From Nepenthes gracilis (taxonomy: Eukaryota; Streptophyta; Magnoliopsida; Caryophyllales; Nepenthaceae): a stretch of DNA of 64,000 nt. The stretch is taken from positions 5,733,973-5,797,972 of the forward strand of contig BSYO01000011.1 in the NCBI GenBank assembly GCA_033239525.1, written 5' to 3'. The position numbers and the translations under genes were made by a program. A model generated the notes under the pieces. It searched no databases, had not been told where the DNA came from, and saw only the letters and a program-made list of their open reading frames with translations. Of this stretch, positions 12,366 through 23,803 are shown one piece after another. The number at the start of each line of letters is the position of its first letter. Position 1 is the stretch's first letter.

Positions 12366-15300
12366 ATTAGATCTAGATTAAATGGTCTAAGTGCCCATTT
12401 TGGAATCTCTCAAGCCATAGTCTAAATCTATGATAAGTATCATTGGCACTATTTGTAAAAACAATTTAAGGAACTCTTTTCGATATAATTGGATACTCAC
12501 AAAGATCCACCGGCAAGCCATCATGGCAGGCACTAGAGCTGACGACCAATCAAGCCGGAGCAATGGTTAAACATTTCTAGAATATATCCCAGGTGCTGAA
12601 ATCAATATGTGACAAATTTAGCGATGAATCTTATCAAGTTAACACCCAACACCCTACATGCCTTGGCTACAAGGATGAAGTTGAAGAGCAAGAATGCCGC
12701 CTCCAAGAAAACACAAACTAGGCCCAAGTTGCTAGTTATTTGCAAGGCACCTCACCAACCTACCTCTTAACATAGAAGCTCTATTAGACTTTGGCAATAT
12801 GAAGGAAATCCCATAAAGAATGAATCCTAGATACACTTGGGGTTTAGATTACCCATCTAACCAAAATGGGGGTCATGTAACAACACTTGGCAAGTCCTTT
12901 CGACTAAGTAGGTATTAGGTATATCTGCTAACTATTAAAAATTAAAGACCTTTCTCAATATTAAAAGAATCACTTCCATGGTAAAGTGGAAGAGAGAATC
13001 ACCGGGATAGAGAAATAGGTCTTCCTGTACAACTCTTCTAACCACATGGTCCGAATGGGATGAAAATTGCCACCTATGACATACAAAGGAACACTCAACT
13101 TTGAAATTGTATGGTGAAAGTGTTGATCCCATGAATCATGTTGAGTACTTTACGTTGTTTAGCTTCCAAAATTCGGGGAATGCTGTCCTATGTCTGTATT
13201 TTTATTTAACACTAATGGAAGATGCCTCAATTCAATTATATAGGCTAGGACCAAATGTAATAGGGACTTTCTAAGAACTAACAGATCAGCTATTGTCCAA
13301 TTTTATCTCTAACAGAAGGAAAAAAAAATAACATTAATGTCTGGTCAAGATAAAGTAGGCTCTCACTAAAAGCCTGAAGCGCTTCCTCAATTGCCTTAAT
13401 GGTAGAGCTTGAAACATATTGAAACTTACCAATAAGGCAAAATTGAATGCCTATATGATGACCATCCAATCTTATGATTTTTTCTAGTCATTAATCCAAC
13501 AAGACTCCAAGACATTCTTGGAGGTAGAAGTGATTACCTAAACGTATATAGCAATAGAGAAAGTCAACAAAGCCAAAAGACCTAAGAAATCAGACTACGT
13601 ATCTAATTTGGGGTAATCATGAGGAGGAAAGCAAAGGAATAATTGCAACCCATCCTCTGACCTTCAGAAGCAACAAAGGACTGGGTCGGATTCATGAAGA
13701 ATTTTCTAGGCACTATATTTCACTCCCCTAAAAGGTACTAGAATAAATATCTTGATGCAAATTTAAAATAAAAAATTTTTGAAATGATCTAAGCCAATCA
13801 AAAAATCAAAGAGGGGAGAACAATCAAAATATTTTGTTACCACTGATCTTTAGATCATAGCATAGAGGACTGTAGGATCTTACAGTAGGAGATTGAAATC
13901 CTGATACAAGAGAGGTATTTTAAAAAATACCTGTAAACCCAAATGCCACCTAGAAAAAAACAAAGATGGTAAAGGACCACCCGAATAGCCGCACAATCAG
14001 AATCTTTCGGGACATAAATAACTCAATTTCTTGGTGCTTGAAGTCATCAATATGGTGTCTATAGAACTTGTTGCAATAGTTATAGAGAAGCTGAAAGAAA
14101 ATTTTCCCAACAAGAGGCAAAAACTAGGGATAGGAAAACCAGTCATTAATTTTAGTGATAATGATATAAATTATATAATTTTTCATATTCCAACCCTCTT
14201 ATTATATTAGCCTTTGCTTTGGATAGAGTTTAGGACTACTAGTGAAACGATTTTTTAATATTGGAAGCTCCCAAAACATTCTGTATTTTGTGGTGTTCAT
14301 TAAGTTAGGGATAACATGTTATCAAATGGAGCTCCCAGATGGACTATTATATAGCCTAGACAATAAGCCGGTCCATATAAAAGGAATCATAAACCTTGAA
14401 GTAACAATGAGAACATATCCCCAAACTGCATCCCATTACCTAACTATCCTAGTAGTAGACCTACCCATGCTTTACAAAGCCATCCTTGGCCAGCCATTTT
14501 TTTGCCACATTTTGGTCGATCACCTCTATCCTGAACCTAAAAATAATGTTCATGACATGGTATGAGATCAGAGAGATAGGAGGAGATCATGTAACAGGAA
14601 GGAGTTTCTATTTAACCCATAGGTTCCTCCTCAACTGAATTCTACCTTGGCGATGAAATATCTCTACAACAGCTTTAGCCTAAATTAGCTTCGATCAAAA
14701 TACCTCTAGACCCTACGGATTCAAACAACTATGCCCAAATTGGCTCCACCTTGGATTAAGACTTAAGGCATAGCCTAATAGATTTCCTATTATTTGAACA
14801 AGAAGGATTCGAACAATGGAATCAGCTCCATTGTTTGTTTTGTTTGAGAAGTTAAGTACTTAGACTGGCTATCCATCGTAGTCCGATTAAAGAAGGTTAA
14901 TGAGAAATGGAAGATGCATATCAATTTTATATACATAAAATAAAGCATGTTTTAAAAATAATTTCTTGCTCCCAAGGATGGGCCAATAGTAAATTGTACA
15001 TTGGGTTACCAACAACTAAGTATTACAGATACCTATTCAAGATATAATTAAATCTGGGTGGACCTAAAGGATGAAAAAATAACCTCTTTCATGATACATC
15101 ATAGCACATACTAGCATTATAGTCTAAGGTTATACATTTTGGCTTGAAAAATGCTGAAGCCACCTATTAAAAGCAAGTAAATAACATGTTTGAGTAACAG
15201 GTCAGCTATAATATGAAGGTTTATGTAGATGATACGTTGGTCAAAAGCATATACATTAATGATCATATCAATGTCCTAACAAAGATATTTAAGATACTTC

Positions 15301-17640
15301 AAACTTACTGAATGAAGTTAAACTTAATCAAGTATGTATTTGAAATCATTTCAGAAAACTTCTTAGGTTTCATAATTTCTAAACATGGTGTAGAAGCTAA
15401 CTAAAAAAAAAATCGAAACTATTATGGATATTGAGCCTTCATAGTCAATCAAAGACATCTGGCGGCTTCCTAGGAGGTTTACGGGCGGTGTTGTGATTCA
15501 TAGATAATTACTTGAAAAATATTTATCATTTTTCAAGGCTTTGAGAGGGGCTAATACTATGGGTCTAACGGATAATCAAGTTTCCATAATCCTTCTAAGA
15601 TTGAAAAAAAGTATTTTATACATCCGCCCATACTAACTTGCCATAAGGAGGGTGAAAACATATACTTATATTTAGCCATTTTAGGTACAAACCTGAGAGC
15701 TATCTTGATCAAAGAAGAGGCAAGAGACAAGTGAACTATATCAACAAGATCTTGGTGGATTCTAAAAACTGGTATACTCAACTGAGGAAACCGCTTTGCC
15801 TTAGTGTTCGTCGCCTAAGAAAGCTTCAACTTTACTTCCAAGCAAAGGAGATAGTGGTCTTAACAGACTATCCTTTGAGAAAGATCATCTAAAAGTCAAA
15901 AGTATTTGGACACTTGAATAAGTGGTTTATTAATCTAGGAGAGTCTGAAATAAAATTTTGAAATAAAAGGACATGCCGTTTTAAACTTTATTATTGAGAC
16001 AACCACTTTAGATTCAGCATAACATACCACTAAAGACGAACAGTTTGAATCTCCTTTCAACTCAAATGCTGCCACATTGGTCTTTCCACATTGGTAGGGC
16101 ATCATGTCAAATAGACAGCAGAGTGTGAGTGATCCTAATCTCCCCAAAGGCTATATAGCTCAAATACTTAGCCAAATTAACGTTCTTGACAACTAATAAT
16201 GTGATTAAGAGACTCTTCTAATTAGTTTGAATTTAGGCCAAGAATGCTCAATCAAAAGGTTAACTATATATAATGACTCGAAGTTGTTGATTAGCTAGGT
16301 GGTGTCAAACATTGAAGCCAACCACTTCGACCCAAAAAAGTATTTGAGAAAGGTCTTGATCCTCCTGTTTTCCCTGGATAAGTACAAACTCATCCTTATC
16401 TCTCATGAGAAAAACTGGAAATTGGATTGTCTTTCCAAAAAAGCAACTTTGGGAAACCTGGACTAGTAAATTGGGGATATAAGAGAAATTTTCAAAAGAT
16501 CCAACATCATGGAGTAAGATGAGGTTTTTTAGGTGCCAACAAGGCGAAATAGATGAGTCCATATTTGAAATACTTGCAATTCGACAAGTTATCAGACTAC
16601 CAACCAAAATCAAAGTAGCTGGCAAAAATAACAGATTGATATATGATTATAGACAGAGTATTATATTGCTGAAGCTACTCTGTCTCATATATGCGATGTT
16701 TGACATTGACAAAATCTAATTATGCACTCAGAAAAGTACACCTCAGCATTTACAAGGCACACTATGAAAGAACATAGCTTTCAAACTTATAGGCGAGGGT
16801 ATTTTTAGCTACTGATGAAGCAGGATGCCATCGAGTTTGTGAAAATATGCAACAACTGACTAATCCATTGAAACATTTCAAAGCAACCACCCACAAAGTT
16901 GAAAGCCTTTTAGACTCCTTGGCCCTTGTGCAATGGATGTTAGCCGTAATACGATAGCTCCCCTTAGCATTAAGGAAACAACAATTCATCATTGTTAATA
17001 TTGACTATTTTACTGAATGGATAGAAGTATCTTATTGGCTAAAATAATGAACCAAAGTATCATAAAGTTCCTACAACATAATATCATTTGTAGATTTAGA
17101 ATTTTGAAAGTCATAGTCACCGATAACGATAACCATTTCACTAGAAAAGAGGTTAACAAAATAATGTGAATGCCTCGAAATCTACTTAGTCCATACATCA
17201 ATCTTGTATCCACAAATAAATAGGCAAACAAAACTAACCAACCCGAGAATTATCAATGGATTTCAAATCAAGTTAGACAAAGTTAAAAGAGCTTGGGTGG
17301 ATGAAGATAACACCTAGAGATACTACTTGAAAAATGCCTTAAAATCGATGCTTTGACACAAATGTAGTGATTCTTTTTGAGGTAGGGTTGTTAAGTTACT
17401 AAGTTATCAACTTTGAACAAGTATAGAATTGTCAACTTTTGAGATAAGACCTTGACCTTTTAAAAGAGGGTAGGAGTATAACATTGATCCGGACCATGAC
17501 ATACGAACAAAGGATGGCAAGGAACTACAATTGAAAGGTGAAGGTATAAGTATTTTAAGTCAATGACTTTATACTAAAGAGTGTCAAAACTACTATAAAA
17601 TAGCACATAAGAATAAGTTGTCCCCCTATAGGAGGAAGTA
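12366..17640 (+). pseudogene. Decayed Tat-lineage gypsy gag-pol
   Basis: Plus-strand domains appear in order but with stops throughout. Gag at 13110-13330 shows DPMNHVEYF, then LYRLGPNVIGTF and ELTDQLLSNFISNRR. The pre-protease stretch near 14150 reads FSDNDINYII, almost as in the copy at 1150. Protease lies at 14242-14520 with LVVDLPMLYKAILGQP. RT lies near 15110-15400 with an intact catalytic YVDD at 15222-15233 and LGFIISKHGVEAN. RNase H lies near 15780-15960 with VVLTDYPLRKII. Integrase lies near 17000-17170 with FTEWIEVS and VIVTDNDNHFT. Domain order and motifs place it in the Tat lineage. No 3' LTR could be matched, so the right end is approximate. Confidence 0.75.
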
Positions 17641-20367
17641 TTTTTAGTGTGTATAGTATTTATAAGTGGGACGTATAAACTACAATTTTAGGCTAGAAAA
17701 CAATCCCACAAATATAAAATCCATTCACCTTAAAAAATAATGTCAATGATAGTCCAACCTATGATTACAAAGGTATGTGGTACCCACAACTTTAGAATGC
17801 TTGTACTTTGATGTATGTATTTACCAACTCATTAATAAAATACATTTTTCTCATATTTTGTTCAATTTTTTATGGTTGTATGCTTGTATAAACTATTGCA
17901 GGTATAACATTTAAATTAAAATCGACCATTAGATAGTTGGTTTATACACCTTACTAGATAAATGTACAAACATAAATAGATTGTGACTTAATGTATAGGT
18001 TCAATGAAACAATATGACTATTAGAATGCTTACATGCTAAAATAACCCAATGCTTCGGGGTTTGAGACTTAAAAGTCCCACACTCACAAAAGAGACTAAA
18101 TCTCAAATGGGTATAAGTTTGCTAAAATTCGGATATAATAATAGTCACCCAAATATTAAATTTTATGGATGCTTTACAAGTATAGATAGAAACAGCGCCC
18201 CCATAGGCCTTATTTGTTCAATCACATGTTAAGTATTAGAATTCATATAACCTAATGACGATAATCTAATAACTTAACTATACAGCCATTTGACAATTAA
18301 ATGATTGATATGCCAGAGTAACTTTTTACTTGAGTGCTGAGAAGGTATCACATACTTGTATAGAAGAACTAAATTATTATCAAATAAAAGACACATCTAG
18401 TTATCAAGTTAGTCGTCTAAGCATCTAAATAATTGCGAGGCATTTCGGTTAGCTCAGGAGTTGGATTAAAGAACCTTTATATTTATAAAATTATAGAAAA
18501 GTATAAGGTCTAACCTGATCATTAATGTTACAATCTTGGGGAAGGGGCTGGAAGACTCCCTGCTTGCAATGTTCCCGCTCTTGACGCTTCGTCTATGGTG
18601 CAATCTCTAAAATCCCAGATCTTGGAAGCACTGATGGCCCTAGAATTTTCTTAGAATCAATTTTATGCTTCGTCTAGGTTCCTGTAAAAATCAATTTTCT
18701 TAGAGCTAGCAAAGTGGTAGAATCAACGGATGCAATGGGGATAACACCCTGGCTAGGAAGACTAGTGCAAACAATCAATGCCCATTCTCCCATAATGGAC
18801 TCATGAAGAGCACTAGACTCTGTGGGTGTACAAAATTGGACCGAAAAACTAGCCATATCAATGACGGGATCAGGCTAACCGAGTGAATCATCCACTATGT
18901 CCTTGATGACAATCCCTGGGGAGCCACCTTCTTCCTCAAAAATTGAACCTCCCTAAACTGAGTGACAGAAGTAGGAGGAATGACAAAGTACGCTGGTTGA
19001 ACCACCAGCAGTGGAGGAATGAGTTAGAAGTAGTTCACAGAGGAGGTAACAGGAATAGCTGGTTTTGGATGGTTTGACTGCCTTTATCACGAATAGGATA
19101 TTGCACTGAAACAGTGATTATGAACTTGTTCAGTCAAGGACCTGAGGATAGATACATTTTTTCTTGACCGGGTGGAGGGGTTGGTGGAGAGAGTTGGAAA
19201 GTTGTTGCTGAATGTAGTAATTGAAAGCTTTTAGTTTCCCAAGTCTCTAACTTCCAATTAATTTCTCCTAAACTCAGACCTGAATGACGAAGGGGATTTA
19301 TGTAAATGACCTCTCATGTGGGACCTCCGGCTTTCTTGATTAACAATATATGTGAATGGAAATGATAAGATATACATGTATATTCAAGAAACAAGTGAAA
19401 GAACCCTAACGGACACTATTGATTACTGTTAAAAGGCATTTCACCACCAGGCAAGTTTTATTGTAGCTCTTTGCAGTCATGCTTGAATTTTATATGCAGT
19501 TGTAGTTCATTGCAAATGCTATTTTATGATCAAGCAGGGAATTGAAACTTCTGCATTTTTGTGAGGAAGTCTACACTGCCTTTGCCTTATACATTTTGAT
19601 TATGCCAATGCAGTGGTTGTTTTCAGCGGCTGCATTTTGTTGCTTCATTTTGTAGTATCAGTCATCTGCATATTTTTGTATGGATGACCACTATTTGAAT
19701 TTTGTATCATTGTGAACATATCAACATCGTTTGAAGTTTTTCAACCACTTTTGTAAGTTACGACAAAGGTTCATGGTACTAGTCTTGCTCTTGGGGAATT
19801 TGCATTCTTGTTTTAGAAAGTATATAGAACATGTTTTCTTATCAGCAGTGGAGAGATGAGTAACAGCATCATAAGAAAGAAATTCATGTAACACAGGCAT
19901 AGCTTTTTCAACATTATGCTGTCTAAAACCTTAAAAAAGTGTTATAATATCCAGATGGCATGCTTATGGTGTATTTTTGTGAAACTCTTCATTTGTCAGA
20001 GAGTAAATAATTTACTGATGGGGATGCATGGTGACAATGTGGAAATGACAAGACTTGAGATGAGATCAGATAATAGAGCTAGCATGTCCTTAGCAAACTT
20101 GGCGAAACATAAGCTGTTAATCATGTGGGTTAAGATCTGGCGCTATTATCATTTGTAATGCATGAACATGTATAATATATTTGGGAAATTTTTCATTGTG
20201 TCTTCACAAAGTTGTGAAACTTCTCTCAGCAATTTGACTGTTGGTGTTAAAGTGCTAACATCAATTTAAGTTCATTTCTGTGGACCATGCACATGCAATT
20301 ATTGGAGCTCTCCCTTTTCTGATGCCTTATCTAAATTCTGATATTAATTTTTTTTTCATTTGAGCAG
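17641..20367. other. Unassigned spacer before the CWC22 pseudogene
   Basis: No gene recognised. 18540-19260 is less AT-rich. On the minus strand it carries proline/serine-rich peptide stretches broken by stops (for example PAYFVIPPTSVTQF, and an open 60-codon stretch at 18674-18856), which could be a decayed coding fragment of unknown origin. 19400-20367 resembles plant intron sequence and ends in a pyrimidine-rich tract with CAG at the first recognisable CWC22 exon. Confidence 0.4.
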
Positions 20368-20665
20368 GTATTTTTGAGCGTTTGTATGGCATTCTTCATG
20401 AAGGAGAGATAGACAAACGGGTTCAGTTTTTGATTGAAGGTTTATTGGTGACAAGAAAAGCTAAATTCCAGGTTGGGTCTCCTTGAAGTTTCTTGTCAAT
20501 ATATTTTGATGTGATGTTTTCATGTTTGGCAATGAAGCCAGGATATCTGAAGCTTCTTTGAATGCTTGCATATGCAGGGTTACCCAGCTGTTGCAACCAG
20601 AACTGGACCTTGTAGAGTCAGAGGATCAGTTAACCCACAACTACTCTCTCCTAGATGATGAGATT

Positions 20666-21409
20666 GTTGGGGTCACTCCCGAGTGGAACGTCCGCGGACT
20701 CCAGAGAAGGAATGGACGAGTACTCTTTGCGTCTTTAGGACGAGGACTCTTTGCATCTTTGGACGAGGACTCTTGTTTGGTAATGTCCGAGCACAGTAGA
20801 CGAGGAGCCTATTGTCGTAGACGTGGACTCTGCTCTCGTGGGCCTGCAGTGGCCGTTTCTGCAGACTGCGCTGATTGGACGCCGCAGAGAGAGCAGCTTT
20901 CCGGTGTGGCGGGATGTCATCGACACGCAAACTGCGGGCTGCCATGTGATCTGCGCCATTTGCCCACCACCCTGCCGACAGAATGGTGGCTGCAGGGTGG
21001 CAGTAGGGTGGCTGTTGGGATGGCTGGCAATCCACGCTGGCATCCTGGACGTGTATATATATATATATATTCAGCTCTTGTGGCTCCAGCTAACGTGCAT
21101 GTGTGTGGCAACTTTGTGTAGGTGTGAGCATTGAGAGAGCTGTGTGGGCAAGGTTTGTAGAGAGAGGCATACACTTGATTCTTTTTCTTTCGTTTGAAGC
21201 TTGAGTAGCTAACGATTGTAATAATCTTTTATAGTGTATTTTTCGGTGGTTTTTCCCTTGGTTAAAGGAGGGTACTTCCACGCCAAAAATCTCTTTGTGT
21301 GTTCTCGGTCTCTGTTTTTTTTTCTTGCCTGTCCGAGAGTTTTTCTCTGTTGCTATCCGAGAACCTTGTCCGCTCGGTCACCGTGACTTCCGCGTGTTCA
21401 GCGCCAACA
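20666..21409 (+). repeat. 5' LTR of copia element 1
   Basis: 744 bp. U3 carries tandem repeats (20714-20775), a TA dinucleotide run at 21053-21070 that can serve as TATA box, and an R/U5 ending TTCAGCGCCAACA. It matches 25448-26193 almost exactly in the first ~160 bp and last ~360 bp, but the middle (about 20825-21045) differs heavily. Confidence 0.95.
20714..20775 (+). repeat. Tandem 23-24 bp repeats in U3 of copia 1
   Basis: Two and a half head-to-tail units beginning GGACGAG(G/T)ACTCTT at 20714, 20738 and 20761, with spacer TGC(G/A)TCTTT(A). The same array is in the 3' LTR (about 25497-25558). Short tandem repeats in U3 are usual sites of copia enhancer activity; the bound factor is unknown. 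Confidence 0.8.
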
Positions 21410-21411
21410 AG

Positions 21412-21424
21412 TGGTATCAGAGAC
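21412..21424 (+). other. Primer-binding site of copia 1
   Basis: TGGTATCAGAGAC three bases downstream of the 5' LTR, the usual complement to the 3' end of initiator-Met tRNA in plant copia elements. Confidence 0.9.
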
Positions 21425-21462
21425 AAAGTTGTTTGCACGGTGATCTTTGCTTGTTATCAGAA

Positions 21463-22439
21463 ATGGAGTTTGGCAGCAAGATGGTCTGTTTGAACGGTTC
21501 AAACTTTGACATCTGGCAGAGCAAATGTCTGACTTGCTTTTCGTCAAGTCTATGCACGATCCGGTCTTCGCCTCGAAAAACCGCCGTAAAAACGGACGAG
21601 GTCTCAGGCGTTGGAGCACAAACAAGTGTGCGGGTTCATTAGGCGGTTTGTGGACGAAAATGTGTACAACCATGTTCGTAGAGAGACAAATGCCAAAGCC
21701 CTTTGGGAGAAGTCGAGAAGCTCTTTGCCTCCAAACAGTAACAATAAAATTTACCATTTGATGCGGTTGGTCCATATCCTAAGATAAGGACGGATCTTAC
21801 ATTGCCGACCACTTAAATGAGTTTGAGGGATGCGTGGACCGGCTCAACAAGTATGGGCATTAAGTTTGAGGACGAAGTCTTGGGACTTTGGCTCCTAGCA
21901 ACCCTCCCGGACTCATGGGAAACCATGAGGGTCACGATCGCCAACACGGCTCCGAACGGTGTGGTGACTTTGGAGATGGTGAAGGGAGGCTGTCTTTGAA
22001 CGAGGAAATCGACGGCTTTCTCGGTACGTCTACCTCTCGGCCCCGAGGTCCTTGTCACGGAATCAAGGGAAAGAAGCCGAGGATGTGGCCCAAAGTCGAA
22101 GACAAAGGGCGGAGTAAGTCACGTTCTCGGTACCAAGATATGGAGTGCCACCATTGTGGCAAGAAGGGCCACATCAAAAGTTCTCACTAAAATGGAAGCG
22201 TGAGAACATTTGGAAAGCAAAAGGGCGAAAAGAGACGAGGCGAGGAAGAGTCCTCGGTCTCTGTTGTGACAGAAGAGGATCTCCTCTTAACCTGTGAGTC
22301 TGAGGACTTGATGACTGTGGCAGAACAGTCCTCGGATTGGGTAGTGGACTCTGGCGCTTCAGTCCATGCTACCTCCAGGAGAGAACTGTTCTCCACTTAT
22401 GCTCCTTGTGCCCCAGGAGTACTGAGAATGGGCAATTAG
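21463..22439 (+). pseudogene. Gag and protease of copia 1, frameshifted
   Basis: A start codon at 21463 (MEFGSKMVCLNG) opens a gag that loses frame near 21520 and again near 21710-21800. Recognisable gag parts include LWLLATLPDSWETM (around 21880-21920) and an RNA-binding zinc knuckle at about 22147-22190, CHHCGKKGHIKSSH, in which the last cysteine of the CCHC pattern is missing. Protease begins near 22335 with VVDSGASVHATS, so the catalytic DSG is intact. The shifts mean no single gag-protease protein can be made. Confidence 0.85.
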
Positions 22440-22554
22440 CAGACGTCCGAGTTCATCGGACGTGGAGACATCACGTTGGTGATGAATACTGGAGCCCGGC
22501 TGACTTTGAAGGACGTCCGGCACGTCCCTGACATCAGGCTGAACATCATCTCAG

Positions 22555-23720
22555 TTGGGCGACTGGATGATGAAGGTTGCTGCAGCGTCTTACTCGGACG
22601 ACGGCAGTATCAAAATGACCAAGGGCTCCATGGTCATTGCCCGAGGAACTAAGGCATCTGGCCTTTATATTCTGAAAGCTCAGGCTGAAGTAGCTGAGGT
22701 GAACGCCACGAGGAGTGCGGAGTCCTCGGATCTTTGGCACAAGAGGCTCGGACACATGAGTGAGCGTGGCATGGGTCACTTGGCCAGGAAGGGTCTCATC
22801 CCTGAGGTGGATGGAGACATGCCTAGGACGTGCCCTCACTGCATGGCGGGGAAACAAAGAAGAGTCTCCTTCTCCGGAGACGTAACTTCCAAGAAGTCCG
22901 AGATCTTGGAGCTTGTACACACGGACGTGTGTGGCCCTCTCCCGGAGAAGTCTTTTGGAGGTGCACAGTACTTTGTGACCTTCATAGACGACTGCTCGAG
23001 GAAGCTGTGGGTGTTCCCGCTGAAGACCAAGGACCAGGTCGCGGAAACTTTTCAACAGTTCCACGTCCTTATTGAGCGGGAAACCGGGAGGAGACTAAAG
23101 GCAGTAAGGAGCGACAACGGTGGCGAGTTCATTGGACGGTTTGATGCCTATTGCAGAGCTCATGGCATCAAACATCAGAAGACTCCACCAAAGACGCCAC
23201 AGTTGAACGGAGTGGCCGAGAGGATGAACCGCACCCTCATGGAAAGGGTTAGGTGCATGCTATCTGAGGCAAGGCTGCGAGGATCTTTTTGGGCCGAGGC
23301 CTTGAGGACGGCCGCCCATGTCATTAACCGCTCGCCCAGTATGCCTCCGCACGGGAAGTTCCGAGCCGATTTGGACCAGGAAAAGAACCAAAGATACTGA
23401 TCATCTACGTGGACTTTTGGCTGCAAGGCCTTTGTCCATGTTCCGAGAGACGAGAGGACCAAACTGGAACCAAAGACACTACAATGTGTCTTTCTGGGCT
23501 ATGGTGAGGAAGAATTTGGGTACAGGTTTTATGACCCAAAAACAAAGAAGCTGGTTCGCTCCCGCGACGTGGTCTTCGTTGAGGACGAGACCATAGAGGA
23601 CTTTGAGAAAGATGTGAAGTCTCTTTCCAGTACCTCCCGGACGGACATAGTTGAGATTGAAACTGTCCGTCCTGTGCCTCTTGTATCCGATGTCCTCGGA
23701 TCAAGAGTAATCGCTAACTG
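22555..23720 (+). pseudogene. Pre-integrase and integrase block of copia 1
   Basis: An open frame at 22555-23400 holds the zinc pre-integrase domain (LWHKRLGHMSERGM and the CPHC pair) and the integrase core. The DDE triad is visible as HTDVCGP, RSDNGGEF and LNGVAERMN. The frame breaks near 23340-23400, just after INRSPS. The downstream conserved stretch (FGCKAFVHV, FLGYGEEEFGY) continues in another frame to about 23600. The catalytic residues are present, but the polyprotein is disconnected from both the protease and the RT. Confidence 0.85.
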
Positions 23721-23803
23721 AGGATCAAAGTAGCGCCTCGGGATCGAGTTGAAGATGTGGTACCTCGGGTGGGGTGAGGTAGCCCCAGTGACGGCAGTCG
23801 TCA

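Noticed and set aside
21053..21070. TA run as an independent microsatellite
   Set aside because: It occurs at the same place in both copia 1 LTRs and is better explained as part of the U3 promoter.
20522..21121. 199-codon open frame at the start of copia 1
   Set aside because: It joins CWC22 exon remnant sequence to LTR sequence by chance. The part after DDEI is the 5' LTR, so it is a chimera, not a gene.
22546..23064. Long minus-strand frames across copia 1 and copia 2
   Set aside because: They are antisense shadows of conserved integrase and RT coding and encode no known domain.
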